Shown piece by piece: positions 17,436 through 26,250 of a stretch of 39,242 nucleotides of DNA. The stretch is from the IMG/VR virus record IMGVR_UViG_3300017613_000901, positions 1-39,242 of that record, one strand, 5' to 3'. Made by a program: the position numbers and the translations under genes. This DNA comes from a virus. The first letter of the stretch is position 1. Each line of letters opens with the position of its first letter. The notes under the pieces are model-generated. The model saw nothing but the letters and a program-made list of their open reading frames with translations. It was not told the DNA's origin and ran no database searches.

Positions 17436-18689
17436 ATGGCTCTTAGTGCCGATTATAAAACCAAAGGGTACACCCCATCATCGGGACAGACAGCAAACTC
17501 AGCGTTATATAATACGGATATAGGCAATCTATTTAATGCTAATAGTGATCTTGATGATCAAACAGCATCACTGGGTGGATTGACTATCACTCCAACTTCT
17601 GATGGAGCTGAACAGTTTAAAATAACTAATGCTGCTGATTCTTGGGATGTATTAATAATAGGGACAGAGACGACAGGGAACATATTTACACTCGATAATA
17701 ATGGCACGCAACATGGGTTTTATCTGCTACAGGATGGTGTTCTTGCTAGTGGTAAACATGCTTTTTATCTCTATAGTAATGCTGCTCAGATTAATGATAG
17801 ACTTCTCAATATACATCAGGATAATGCTTCTTCAACCGCTGATATAGCACACATGACAAATGATGGAACAGGGATAGGATTATATATTAATCAGGTTGGG
17901 GAACTTGCATTAGGGAAAAGAGCACTTGATGTCTATTCCAATACAGCACAGACAACTGCTCCATTTATCAGGTTTGAACTAGATAATGCTTCAAGTACAC
18001 AGGATGTACTCTATGTGCAGAATGATGGAACGGGACCAGGAATTAAAGCTGTTCAATCAGGCAATGGTACGGGGTTTGAAATTGATAATGATGGGACTAG
18101 TCACGGGATATATCTACATTTAGATAATAATTTAGCAGCCGATCAGTTTGGTATATACGTATTATCTGGAACAGCTCAGACGAATAGTAATCTAGTGAGA
18201 ATATATGCTAATGATGCTGCAACAACAGGTGAACCATTATATATTCGTCAGGATGGGACAGGTGGAACTATAAATATACAGCAGAGAGGTGTGCAGGCTG
18301 CAACTAAATATGGATTTCTTCTATATTCTGATGTAGCACAGGTTAATGAACCATTGGCATTAATCCAGCAGGACCATGCGTCATCAGACCAGAATTGTCT
18401 AGTAGTAGACGATGATGGGACTGGTGGTTGTTTACTGCTCGATCAGGATGGTAATGGGATTGCACTAGATATTGATTCTGAATGTGCAAATGATACTATG
18501 ATGTTTCGAGCTACACCTGCGGGGACAAGCCCTGATACATTCGCTATATATCGTAATGATGATGTTACGGGAAATGTGGTAGTAAAGATAGGCTCTGGGT
18601 ATTTATGGGTTGATGCGAGTAATGATCTTAGATATGGTACTGCTTATCCATCAGCAGATGGTGGTGGAAGCGTTGTTGCGATGGTATAA
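17436..18689 (+). CDS. Repeat-built tail fibre/spike protein
   Basis: A 417-residue protein with a GGAGGA ribosome site. After an N-terminal module shared with the 16414 product (residues 45-75) it has four repeats anchored by YSNAAQ (about 113), YSNTAQ (167), LSGTAQ (243) and YSDVAQ (298), each followed by an NDGTG-type turn (about 142, 196, 272, 327). Unit length is 54-55 residues, except that the second-to-third spacing carries an extra 22-residue rung (FEIDNDGTSHGIYLHLD) that also occurs near residue 86. This regular text suggests a stacked-beta/trimeric fibre. The last segment (SADGGGSVVAMV) resembles fibre tips. Receptor unknown. Confidence 0.68.
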   Translation: MALSADYKTKGYTPSSGQTANSALYNTDIGNLFNANSDLDDQTASLGGLTITPTSDGAEQFKITNAADSWDVLIIGTETTGNIFTLDNNGTQHGFYLLQDGVLASGKHAFYLYSNAAQINDRLLNIHQDNASSTADIAHMTNDGTGIGLYINQVGELALGKRALDVYSNTAQTTAPFIRFELDNASSTQDVLYVQNDGTGPGIKAVQSGNGTGFEIDNDGTSHGIYLHLDNNLAADQFGIYVLSGTAQTNSNLVRIYANDAATTGEPLYIRQDGTGGTINIQQRGVQAATKYGFLLYSDVAQVNEPLALIQQDHASSDQNCLVVDDDGTGGCLLLDQDGNGIALDIDSECANDTMMFRATPAGTSPDTFAIYRNDDVTGNVVVKIGSGYLWVDASNDLRYGTAYPSADGGGSVVAMV

Positions 18690-18707
18690 TTAAATAGGAG
18701 GAGTAGT

Positions 18708-18869
18708 ATGATTGAGAAACTGAACGCACAAATAGCAGGATATGAGAAACAAAGACGTGATTTGATTGCACAGGTTAATGCTTTTAATGGTGCTATTGAA
18801 GCACTTAATAAGTTGAAACAGGAGGTGGAAAAAGATGTCCCTATTCCAGAGAATACAAGCGAGTCGTGA
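18708..18869 (+). CDS. Small coiled-coil protein
   Basis: A 53-residue ORF with an excellent AGGAGGAG ribosome site. The product is almost one continuous amphipathic helix with heptad spacing (LNAQIAGYEKQRRDLIAQV). Its end overlaps the start of the next gene by 35 nt. It may be a trimerisation or assembly partner for the adjacent virion proteins, though that is an inference from fold and position. Confidence 0.68.
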   Translation: MIEKLNAQIAGYEKQRRDLIAQVNAFNGAIEALNKLKQEVEKDVPIPENTSES

Positions 18870-19551
18870 GTTAGCTGATAGGATGAGATCTAAAACAACA
18901 CCAGATACTGACACAGATACAAGTAGTGGGGTTATAGAGGATATACTTGGTAAACGAAGAAGTAGATTATTTGGAGAAGAACAAGATATACTAGGTGATT
19001 TATTAAGTGATTTCCAAACACGACAGGGCGAGTTTATGGGTGATATACGATCACGGAGAGAATCCAGGTTAAGTGAACTGAGTGATATTTTAGGTGAACG
19101 TGAAGAACAAGCATTTGGTGAAGAGTCTCCATTTATATTAGAGGATTTAGAGAAAAGAGGATTACTGCATTCAAGCGCAGTCGGTAGTGAATTTGCGAAA
19201 GAACGTGGTAAATTAGCTGAAGGTAGTCAGAATATATTACGTCAGGAAGCTCTTGGTGGACTTGATTTTGAACAGGGTCTCATGGCTGATTTATTGGGTC
19301 AGGAATTCGGCATGAAACAAAGACCACTTGAAAGATTCGCTGAATTAGGTGAAGAGAATATTGATGAGAAACTATCAAGAGAATTGGCTGATGAAATAGC
19401 AAGAGCAAATAAACGACGTGCAAGAAAAAGAGGATTAGGTAGTGGTATTGGTGCTACATTAGGTGGACTCACAGGTTTAATCCCCGGAGTAGGACCAATA
19501 GCTGCAATCTTAGCATCACAAACAGGCTCACAGTTAGGAGGTAACTTCTAA
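18835..19551 (+). CDS. Putative internal/ejection virion protein
   Basis: A 238-residue, charged, helical protein (RRSRLFGEEQDILGDLLSDF repeated in style over residues 35-180), ending in a Gly-rich hydrophobic segment (GIGATLGGLTGLIPGVGPIA) that could insert into or pore membranes. Such a combination is typical of podovirus ejection proteins that leave the capsid ahead of DNA. An AGGAGGTGG ribosome site precedes it, and it lies directly ahead of two other ejection-type genes. An alternative is a tail-associated protein. Confidence 0.6.
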   Translation: MSLFQRIQASRELADRMRSKTTPDTDTDTSSGVIEDILGKRRSRLFGEEQDILGDLLSDFQTRQGEFMGDIRSRRESRLSELSDILGEREEQAFGEESPFILEDLEKRGLLHSSAVGSEFAKERGKLAEGSQNILRQEALGGLDFEQGLMADLLGQEFGMKQRPLERFAELGEENIDEKLSRELADEIARANKRRARKRGLGSGIGATLGGLTGLIPGVGPIAAILASQTGSQLGGNF

Positions 19552-20255
19552 TGGCATCACGATTTCCAATACAATTTGTTACACAGGCACTTGCGCAGGC
19601 TAAATCACAGGCTGATGATGTTGATATATTACAGGGGATTACTGGTGGTTTTGAAAAAGGTATGAATGTATCAGAAGCGCTACAAGGTATTATGCAGAGA
19701 CGTAAGAGGTCAAGGGAGTTAGCGGATTATATGCAGACACCTGAAGCTCAAGAATTATCAAAAGAATTAGGTGGTGGTGATTTACTCCTAGAAAGGTCGG
19801 CTGAAGCAAATCCTCTCGGTGTATTGCAATTATTACAGCAAAGAAAAGCAATCAAAGCAAAAGGAAAAGATGGAGGAGTAGGATCTAAAAAACCTGCAAC
19901 TCCGTTTGAGATTTATAAATTTGCACAAGATGAAGCAAGGAAAAGACTTGTGCCTAAATATGGGGGGCAATTTACTATTCATGGTATTGCATTTGACGAT
20001 GATACATTAAAAGAAAATTATTATAAACAATTACCATATGTAGTGGATAATCTTTATAGAAACGCATATAAAAAAGTCTATAATATTGACCCAGGTCCTA
20101 ATGCTTTTGATCCCACTCCTACAGCAGAACAAACATTGAATCAACCTGTACGAAGAATAGGTGAAAAAGCACCTGAAGAATTTCCTCTGCAATCTTTGAC
20201 TGATAAAGAATTATTTTTTAAGATAGCAAATCCTTCTAAAAAGAGAAAAAGATGA
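19551..20255 (+). CDS. Putative internal/ejection virion protein
   Basis: A 234-residue helical protein with charged and Gln/Ala-rich segments (FVTQALAQAKSQADDVDILQ, EALQGIMQRRKRSRELADYM). The motif RELADYM parallels RELADRM in the preceding protein, hinting at a shared element. Start overlaps the upstream stop (TAATG) and the end overlaps the next start, so the three genes are coupled. Ejection role inferred from neighbours. Confidence 0.55.
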   Translation: MASRFPIQFVTQALAQAKSQADDVDILQGITGGFEKGMNVSEALQGIMQRRKRSRELADYMQTPEAQELSKELGGGDLLLERSAEANPLGVLQLLQQRKAIKAKGKDGGVGSKKPATPFEIYKFAQDEARKRLVPKYGGQFTIHGIAFDDDTLKENYYKQLPYVVDNLYRNAYKKVYNIDPGPNAFDPTPTAEQTLNQPVRRIGEKAPEEFPLQSLTDKELFFKIANPSKKRKR

Positions 20256-23200
20256 GTAATGGAAACGATTTTACAAGAAAAGAGTTATTGGATGAATCTA
20301 TGCGACGTGGTCTTGTAACTAAAAAAGATCTCATCAATGAAGCTAAAAGAAGAGGGATATATCCTTCTTTTAGAAAACGTCATCCTAAACTAATCGAACA
20401 GGTAGAACGTGAGGTTGGGTTTGTTGAAGAAAGACTTAAACAGGGTAAACAGATGGGGCAGATGTTAAGCCCTACAAATGTAGCTCGGCAATTAACTCAT
20501 AAACCAGATTTCTTTCCTCGTATTAGAGATATTCTCCCCGATAAAGCTAAACAACTTATTCCGCCACCACCATTAGAAGCTACTACACAATTAGGAAATG
20601 TTGCATTAGGATATGCTTATGAACGTCCTGGTAATATTGTACGAAGTGCGATTGAAGAAGCACAGGTTGGTGATCCTAAAAATATATTTAATGCTGCTCT
20701 ACAGGGAATGACACGTGAAAAGATAGTTAATGGTCAAGATATTGCTCGTAATATGGGGATTACAAATCCTGTTCTTAATTTATTAACTGGTATATATTAT
20801 GATATAACAACTGAACCAGTAATTATGGCAGGTTTAACAACTGCTGCTATTAGGAGTAGATTGATATATCGGATGAGAGAGACAACTGCAAAAGAATTGT
20901 TGAGAATGAAACCTGTTCAATATGCAAATATAAAACAGGCTCGCACAGCAGTGGATAAGATTTTTAAACAACCATACATGAAAACCCTGCTTGGTAAAGA
21001 ATCTATTAAAACTCTCAAACAACAATCTGATGCTATTGTAAAAGGGACAAGACTTAAAACAGCCCCAAAGGTATCTCCTAAACCTATTGTCCCTAAAAAA
21101 GCCATTGGTAGAGGTATTTCTCCGCAGGATGTAGCACGTAAAGAAGTAGAAATACTTAAAAAGACCGGAATGAACAATCAACAGATAACTAACTATGTTC
21201 AGGATACGTTCAAAAATGGTGCAAAGTTAAGAGAATATACCATAGCCGCAATGAAAGGTGCCATGTCAGTTAATGATGCTAAGAACAAGGTTGTAGAAGA
21301 TGCTCTTGTTAAGAAACAAGAGAAAAAAGTTCCTCCTGTAAGTAGATATAAAAATGATTTATCTAGAATGAAAAGTGAAATATTAGAAGGAGAAGCTCCT
21401 CAGAGAATAAGAACAGATAAAGGAGAGTGGTTGGGAATTCCTTCAACTTATCCTGAATTTATGAAGGGTATGGCTAAAAAAGATGTCCTTAATATTATTG
21501 ATAAAGCTCAAACAGGTAAGAAACTTACTGAACGACAGGATACTGTTTTACGAGGAATGTTATCAACAGTGAGAGACGCAGACGCATATAAATTAAAAGA
21601 AATCAGGGTAAAAGATAAGATTAAATCTGACGGAGATTTTGGGGTAACTGATATTGAAAATATTATACCAGATAATGTTATCAACGATATTAAGGTTTCA
21701 GAAAGTGCTTTCCATGATGTTCTTGCTAGTAAAAAAGGAGTCATAGATGTCCCAGCGTTGAGTTGGATTTCTAAAGTTGGAAAATTCTTTCATCAATGGA
21801 TATTTGCTTTTTCTGAGTTAAGACGTAATGACCCTGAATCGTTTAATAAGTTTATGGGCACATTTGCTCGACAAAATGCTGCTCTTGATTCTGCCATATC
21901 TGATGTAACTAAAAGTATGGCAGGAAGAACAATATCGATGAAAGATAATGTTGGAATGTCATTAGTATCAGAAGATAAAAGACTAAAACCTCCCCCACAT
22001 TTAAAAGATATTTATGATAATTTTAAGGGAATATTAGAAATTGTAGAGGCTGAATCTATTGAAGCAGGACTTTTTAAGAAACCTTTTTCAGAAAGAATGA
22101 TTGAAGAAAGATTAAAATTAATTGATAAAATACATGGTAGAGATAAAATAACTAAAGCTGATCACAAGAAAGTTGTAGAATTACATGATGAAATTGATAA
22201 ATTAAATAATATGAGTTGGTTATCACATAAACCTGTGATTGCTCGTGTATTTGAATCTAAAATGGCAGGCATGGATGATGGACAACGTAAAATATTTATT
22301 GATAAGGCAAGTAGGTTATCAAGTAGGTATAGAAAAAGGAAAGGGGTTAAGTTCCTTAAAGAATATCTTGAAGAAGGATTAATTAAGCCTGAAGATATTC
22401 AATTTACTAAACTCGTAACGGAGGCATTACAAGATCATTATATTAAACTAGCATATAATGATCTTTACAATTTCGGGAAAGCCAGAGGATTAATAAAGAA
22501 ATCTAATAAGAGTTTGAGGAAGAGAGGGTGGTATACTGCAAGAGAAATAGGTATTGTAGCACCTGAATTAAAACATCAATTAATACATCCGATGTTTGCA
22601 AGTGGGTTGAAAGAATTGAAAGATATTAAGAGAGGTAGTCGTGGGAGTTTACTCAGACAGTTCCTCGGAGCTGTGAAAGTATCGCAGTTCATTAAACCGC
22701 AAATTATTTTAGTATACGATCTTGTTCAATCAGCTATGAAAGGAATGTACTCATTAAATCCCATAAAAGAAATTAGATATATCGCTCAAGCATATAATGA
22801 CGTGCTGACTCAGAATGAAAGATATCATGAATTGAACGAAAAGAATCTGTATCAGTTTCCTTATGAAACACCAAAAGCTGCGAGAGATGAACAGATTAAT
22901 ATGATGGTTCGTAGGATAACAACAGAAATTCCTGATTGGGTGAAGAAGTTAGAAAAGATAACTAATATGAGTTGGGCTAAAGGGGACATTTCTGCTCTTG
23001 ATATTTTAATGGCTCCAATTAGAACTCTCAGTAATATTACATGGTTTGGTGATAAGATATTAAGAACAGCAAGTGTATATGCTATGGAGGCTGACGGAAC
23101 TCCAAGAGATGAGGCAATACAAGCATCTGCAAAAGGTCATGCTGCATATTCAGAAATAGCACAGAAATTTAAAAAAGATGTTGGGTTCTTTTTATTTGTA

Positions 23201-24049
23201 TATTCTTTTAGGGTACTTATGCCAATGGAAATGGCAAAGATTATCACAGAACCTGTTAGGGGAGTTCTTGATGCTAAAACTAAAGGTGAAAAAATACCTG
23301 ATTATAAGAAAAAAAGATGGGCGAAAAGTATTATTGCTACATTATTAATGCCTATTTTAATAGATCAATATATGAAAGCACGAGGGTTTGAAAAAGACAA
23401 AGCATTTTGGAAATGGAAGAAAGAAGTAGTATTGCCTAATGGTAGGAGAGCCGAGATTGTAGTCGGATTGAATTTCATTCTCAACATGCCTATTAAATGG
23501 TGGCATAGATTAACAGCACGGAATCCTATAACACCCCATAATCAGATTTTAACCAATGTGACTAATTTCCTACAATGGGAAGTAAACCCTCTTTGGAGAG
23601 TATTGTTTTGGGATATTGCAAAGAACAAAAGATCTTTTGGTAATAAAGATTTTGCTTATAATCCTAATGATCCTCCACTCGAACAACTAAGACAGATTTC
23701 AACATATAGTTTTGGAAGTCTATTCAGGTTTTGGGGTAGTATGTCAGAGAAGATTACTGATGGGAAATTGCCCATGAAAGAGCAGGAGATGGCACAAGAA
23801 ATATTAGATGAAGGTTTATCAGGTTTTGATAAAGTATTATTTAGTATTTTCGGATATTATTATGTGAGACAAAATCTACGGGAAAGACAATCAATAATGA
23901 TTGGTGTGTTAGAAAATGAATATAATAAAAGATTATATTCAGGATTAAGAAAATATAAACCAAAAAGTGATAAATCTAAAAAGTATAGGAAATCATTAGA
24001 GAAATGGTATTTGAAAGCAAGAAAGTGGATTCAGACTGAAATGAGATGA
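20252..24049 (+). CDS. Very large ejection/polyvalent protein
   Basis: A 1265-residue, Lys-rich, mostly helical protein and by far the longest gene here. It has a hydrophobic stretch around residues 180-205, a long charged helical middle, and a C-terminal part with membrane-like segments near 977-995 (FFLFVYSFRVLMPMEMAKII) and 1026-1040 (IIATLLMPILIDQYM). The text around 920-970 (GDKILRTASVYAMEADGTPRD, then HAAYSEIAQKF) resembles the LPD38-type domain seen at the ends of large phage internal virion proteins. Likely ejected with DNA to form a conduit across the envelope. No clear lytic transglycosylase motif was seen. Family assignment is from memory of the motif only. Confidence 0.65.
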   Translation: MSNGNDFTRKELLDESMRRGLVTKKDLINEAKRRGIYPSFRKRHPKLIEQVEREVGFVEERLKQGKQMGQMLSPTNVARQLTHKPDFFPRIRDILPDKAKQLIPPPPLEATTQLGNVALGYAYERPGNIVRSAIEEAQVGDPKNIFNAALQGMTREKIVNGQDIARNMGITNPVLNLLTGIYYDITTEPVIMAGLTTAAIRSRLIYRMRETTAKELLRMKPVQYANIKQARTAVDKIFKQPYMKTLLGKESIKTLKQQSDAIVKGTRLKTAPKVSPKPIVPKKAIGRGISPQDVARKEVEILKKTGMNNQQITNYVQDTFKNGAKLREYTIAAMKGAMSVNDAKNKVVEDALVKKQEKKVPPVSRYKNDLSRMKSEILEGEAPQRIRTDKGEWLGIPSTYPEFMKGMAKKDVLNIIDKAQTGKKLTERQDTVLRGMLSTVRDADAYKLKEIRVKDKIKSDGDFGVTDIENIIPDNVINDIKVSESAFHDVLASKKGVIDVPALSWISKVGKFFHQWIFAFSELRRNDPESFNKFMGTFARQNAALDSAISDVTKSMAGRTISMKDNVGMSLVSEDKRLKPPPHLKDIYDNFKGILEIVEAESIEAGLFKKPFSERMIEERLKLIDKIHGRDKITKADHKKVVELHDEIDKLNNMSWLSHKPVIARVFESKMAGMDDGQRKIFIDKASRLSSRYRKRKGVKFLKEYLEEGLIKPEDIQFTKLVTEALQDHYIKLAYNDLYNFGKARGLIKKSNKSLRKRGWYTAREIGIVAPELKHQLIHPMFASGLKELKDIKRGSRGSLLRQFLGAVKVSQFIKPQIILVYDLVQSAMKGMYSLNPIKEIRYIAQAYNDVLTQNERYHELNEKNLYQFPYETPKAARDEQINMMVRRITTEIPDWVKKLEKITNMSWAKGDISALDILMAPIRTLSNITWFGDKILRTASVYAMEADGTPRDEAIQASAKGHAAYSEIAQKFKKDVGFFLFVYSFRVLMPMEMAKIITEPVRGVLDAKTKGEKIPDYKKKRWAKSIIATLLMPILIDQYMKARGFEKDKAFWKWKKEVVLPNGRRAEIVVGLNFILNMPIKWWHRLTARNPITPHNQILTNVTNFLQWEVNPLWRVLFWDIAKNKRSFGNKDFAYNPNDPPLEQLRQISTYSFGSLFRFWGSMSEKITDGKLPMKEQEMAQEILDEGLSGFDKVLFSIFGYYYVRQNLRERQSIMIGVLENEYNKRLYSGLRKYKPKSDKSKKYRKSLEKWYLKARKWIQTEMR

Positions 24050-24642
24050 TGACAAAGATAAAATACATCACTAATGAAGTTGAGAGTATGCTGACTTTAA
24101 TGACGAGTACCGTCGAGGAACAGAGTGTTTTGATTAAACAGCATCTACATGAAATTGATTATATTGAGAAGAATAGTAGAAAGAGTGAGTATCGTTCTCT
24201 TGATGATATTAAAATGGTATTTGGTAGTTTTGATTATACTGAGATGAGTGGTGGTAAGATTAAGATAAATGGTAATTGGACGAATGAGAACATTAAACTA
24301 TTACAGGTAGGGTACCATAAGTTATGGTTACATAAATTAATACATCCGCAAACAGCAGGTGCATTAGCGGAAATAATATCAATAGGGTTAGATGATAAAT
24401 TAAACTTTCATAATGGTGGAGGTTGGGTAGCCAGACATATTAATTGGAATCCTGATAAACCCCTATCAAAACATGCGTATGGAGTAGCTTTTGATTTTTC
24501 TCCGCAAATATATCCATATGGTGAGAATATAAAACTACATCCTGAAGTAAGCCGTATACTAGAAAAATGGGGATTTTATCTAGGACAGAATTTTACAACT
24601 CCTGATACTATGCACGTCGAGTTCAGTACGTTCCCCATATAA
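24046..24642 (+). CDS. M15-family peptidase endolysin
   Basis: A 198-residue protein with the zinc-peptidase signature SKHAYGVAFDFSP (His143, Asp150) and a late MHVEF (His190, Glu192), the metal ligands and catalytic residues of M15 D-Ala-D-Ala carboxypeptidase/endopeptidase lysins. The N-terminal 60 residues are helical. There is no signal peptide, so it would need a holin. It overlaps the ejection gene (ATGATGAC) and is followed by membrane-protein candidates, giving a conventional lysis cassette. A virion-associated lysin role is also possible. Confidence 0.82.
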   Translation: MMTKIKYITNEVESMLTLMTSTVEEQSVLIKQHLHEIDYIEKNSRKSEYRSLDDIKMVFGSFDYTEMSGGKIKINGNWTNENIKLLQVGYHKLWLHKLIHPQTAGALAEIISIGLDDKLNFHNGGGWVARHINWNPDKPLSKHAYGVAFDFSPQIYPYGENIKLHPEVSRILEKWGFYLGQNFTTPDTMHVEFSTFPI

Positions 24643-24653
24643 ACTTAATCAAC

Positions 24654-24812
24654 ATGAAAAAATCAATTAGAATAAAATGCAATAAGAGTAAGTTCTGTAT
24701 ACCCTATTTCTCAGACGATAAAGGTGTATATTTTAATTTTAAGAAGTTTGTACGAGAACACTACAAATTGAATCATGGAGATAAGTTATGGGTAATAATA
24801 GTGAAAGAATAG
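24654..24812 (+). CDS. Small basic hypothetical protein
   Basis: A 52-codon ORF between the endolysin and the holin-like gene. The product is basic (MKKSIRIKCNKSKFC) and ends HGDKLWVIIVKE, reminiscent of the end of small swapped-hairpin beta domains. It overlaps the next gene by 25 nt. There is no obvious ribosome site, so support is mainly from the otherwise empty gap. Confidence 0.45.
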   Translation: MKKSIRIKCNKSKFCIPYFSDDKGVYFNFKKFVREHYKLNHGDKLWVIIVKE

Positions 24813-25144
24813 CAGATCTTAAAAATGATAGAAGAAAGAATGATGTCCAATATGGCAGATTGATTGAGAAGGTTGATAATTTAGAGAAATCTATTGAAGA
24901 GTTTAAAATATTTGTAACAAGTGAACTGAGGAGTATTTCTAGTTGTGCAGCAACGAGATGGGATACGTTAAATAAACATTTCGGACATATAGGTAACAAG
25001 CTCAATAAGGAAGAGTTTATTGAAGATTTTATTCCCGTGAAAAGTAAGGTTAATCAACATGCTATATATTGGAAGGTATTAATAGGTGTTATTATTACAG
25101 GACTATCAATAATAAAGATTTTAGACTGGTTTTTATCACGATAA
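24788..25144 (+). CDS. Holin-like membrane protein (XhlA type)
   Basis: A 118-residue protein with a charged coiled-coil N-terminus (RLIEKVDNLEKSIEEFKIFV) and one C-terminal membrane helix (VLIGVIITGLSIIKILDWFL). This layout is that of XhlA/hemolysin-type lysis proteins that assist holins. GGAGATAAGTT is a reasonable ribosome site. Position right after the endolysin supports a lysis role; a spanin or anchoring role cannot be excluded. Confidence 0.65.
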   Translation: MGNNSERIADLKNDRRKNDVQYGRLIEKVDNLEKSIEEFKIFVTSELRSISSCAATRWDTLNKHFGHIGNKLNKEEFIEDFIPVKSKVNQHAIYWKVLIGVIITGLSIIKILDWFLSR

Positions 25145-25156
25145 AAGGAGGGTATT

Positions 25157-25444
25157 ATGTATCAAGATGCTCAGTGTAGAAGTATGTATGAGACAGGTTC
25201 AATCGAAAGTAGAACAGGTGATTTTGCAGTTTGTAATACAGGAACTGAGGGTAGTTTTAGTCATAATCTTAATGATTTCTATTATCATCAATGGTATCCA
25301 TATCAATATCATACAACAATAGTTGAAGATAAAACAAAAAAAGCATTTAATATCGCAAAATCTTTGATGGATAAAAAATTAGTTGAATGTAAAACAGTCA
25401 AACAATTTATAGATTTGATTGATGTTATTATAAATATTTTATAG
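25157..25444 (+). CDS. Tyr/His-rich hypothetical protein
   Basis: A 95-residue protein with an AAAGGAGGG ribosome site. The middle is very rich in Tyr, His and Trp (FYYHQWYPYQYHTTIV), then a helical Lys-rich C-terminus. It lies inside the lysis region but has no membrane segment. I recognise no family. Confidence 0.5.
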   Translation: MYQDAQCRSMYETGSIESRTGDFAVCNTGTEGSFSHNLNDFYYHQWYPYQYHTTIVEDKTKKAFNIAKSLMDKKLVECKTVKQFIDLIDVIINIL

Positions 25445-25484
25445 TTGTTTATATTCAGGAATCTATATAAAAAGGAGGGTGTTT

Positions 25485-25910
25485 ATGTTAAATGCCAAGA
25501 TCGACAAGAACAGAATTTTAGAAGAACTGAAGAAAACTAATTACGAGGATTTAAAGGAATCATTAAAGGATTTAAAAGAAGGATTTGACTGGAATCCTTT
25601 CGATGCCGACGAGGATGAGTATAAAACAGCATGGGAAGAATTTCAGAATAATATTAATCTCATCATTGATGTGTTTCAAAAAGTCATCTTTACAGTTGAA
25701 AAGATAGGGATTACTACGCTTGGGGTGTTAGAGGGTGGTGGTAAGTTAGAGGCTGCCGCTGAGTTTATAGATTCGGTTGTTAAATTCCCGTTCTGGATCG
25801 ATGCTTTTGACCGTCCCATTATCCGTATGTTAATCTCTATGCTTGTCAATCAGATTAATGCCAAATACGGACATTCATGGGATGATGCAGGACTCTTGAA
25901 AGATATTTAA
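25485..25910 (+). CDS. Hypothetical helical protein at the end of the lysis region
   Basis: A 141-residue protein. The ATG at 25485 is chosen because AAAGGAGGG lies six bases upstream; a GTG at 25479 in the same frame is too close to it. The N-terminus is charged and helical, with a WNPFDADEDE linker, then weakly hydrophobic helices (GITTLGVLEGGGKLEAAAEF, IIRMLISMLVNQI) that might associate with membranes. It is the last gene before the 25.9 kb promoter. Function unknown. Confidence 0.6.
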   Translation: MLNAKIDKNRILEELKKTNYEDLKESLKDLKEGFDWNPFDADEDEYKTAWEEFQNNINLIIDVFQKVIFTVEKIGITTLGVLEGGGKLEAAAEFIDSVVKFPFWIDAFDRPIIRMLISMLVNQINAKYGHSWDDAGLLKDI

Positions 25911-25918
25911 GAAATCGC

Positions 25919-25947
25919 TTGACAGATGATGTGTTCATGAGTATACT
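25919..25947 (+). promoter_or_regulatory. Near-consensus sigma70 promoter
   Basis: TTGACA at 25919-25924, an exact 17-nt spacer, then TATACT at 25942-25947. Transcription should start near 25954 and run into the early-type array. It begins 8 nt after the last late gene stops, at the switch from structural/lysis to small early genes, which fits a strong early promoter read by the host polymerase. Confidence 0.82.
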
Positions 25948-25979
25948 ATAAGTAACAGTACGAAGCGGAGAACACATCA
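25927..25979. repeat. Inverted repeat bracketing the promoter -10 and start site
   Basis: TGATGTGTTC (25927-25936) and its perfect complement GAACACATCA (25970-25979), separated by 33 nt. The left arm lies in the -35/-10 spacer and the right arm about 20 nt past the expected start. Possible repressor half-sites; alternatively a hairpin in read-through RNA from upstream. Confidence 0.6.
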
Positions 25980-25982
25980 AAT

Positions 25983-26080
25983 GGCGACTCGGATGCGTTT
26001 TTTTTATTGCATATTTTTAAAAGAGCCGGAAACTTACACCTGAGAAATCGGGGATGAGTCGCCCCGGCTCTATTTATTTT
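25983..26080 (+). promoter_or_regulatory. Structured leader RNA with pseudoknot-like pairing and terminator-like end
   Basis: In the leader of the 25919 promoter, GGCGACTC (25983-25990) is the exact complement of GAGTCGCC (26056-26063), and AGAGCCGG (26022-26029) the exact complement of CCGGCTCT (26064-26071). The order a-b-a'-b' with a' and b' directly abutting is a pseudoknot or a pair of alternative stems. A third option, CGGGG (26049-26053) with CCCCG (26062-26066), competes with both. The b-b' stem is followed by ATTTATTTT, so it could terminate. The first gene (26093) follows at once. This looks like a transcription attenuator or riboswitch-like switch. Confidence 0.65.
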
Positions 26081-26092
26081 AGGGGGTTAAAT

Positions 26093-26224
26093 ATGGGCGA
26101 AAGAATTGATGAAATACTTGACAGGATTAGAGAGGATTCTAAGACAGAAAGATTAACAATTAAATGGATTCTTATTTTGGTATTTGTATTTTTAATGGTT
26201 CATTTATTATTGTTTTTGTTATGA
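26093..26224 (+). CDS. Small single-pass membrane protein
   Basis: A 43-residue ORF with AGGGGG upstream. The N-terminus is charged and helical (IDEILDRIREDSK) and the C-terminus one long hydrophobic helix (WILILVFVFLMVHLLLFLL) ending at the stop. It is the first gene after the structured leader. It could act at the host membrane early in infection, e.g. in superinfection exclusion; this is only a guess from position and topology. Confidence 0.62.
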   Translation: MGERIDEILDRIREDSKTERLTIKWILILVFVFLMVHLLLFLL

Positions 26225-26250
26225 CGTATAAAGAGGGAGGTGAGCTATGT

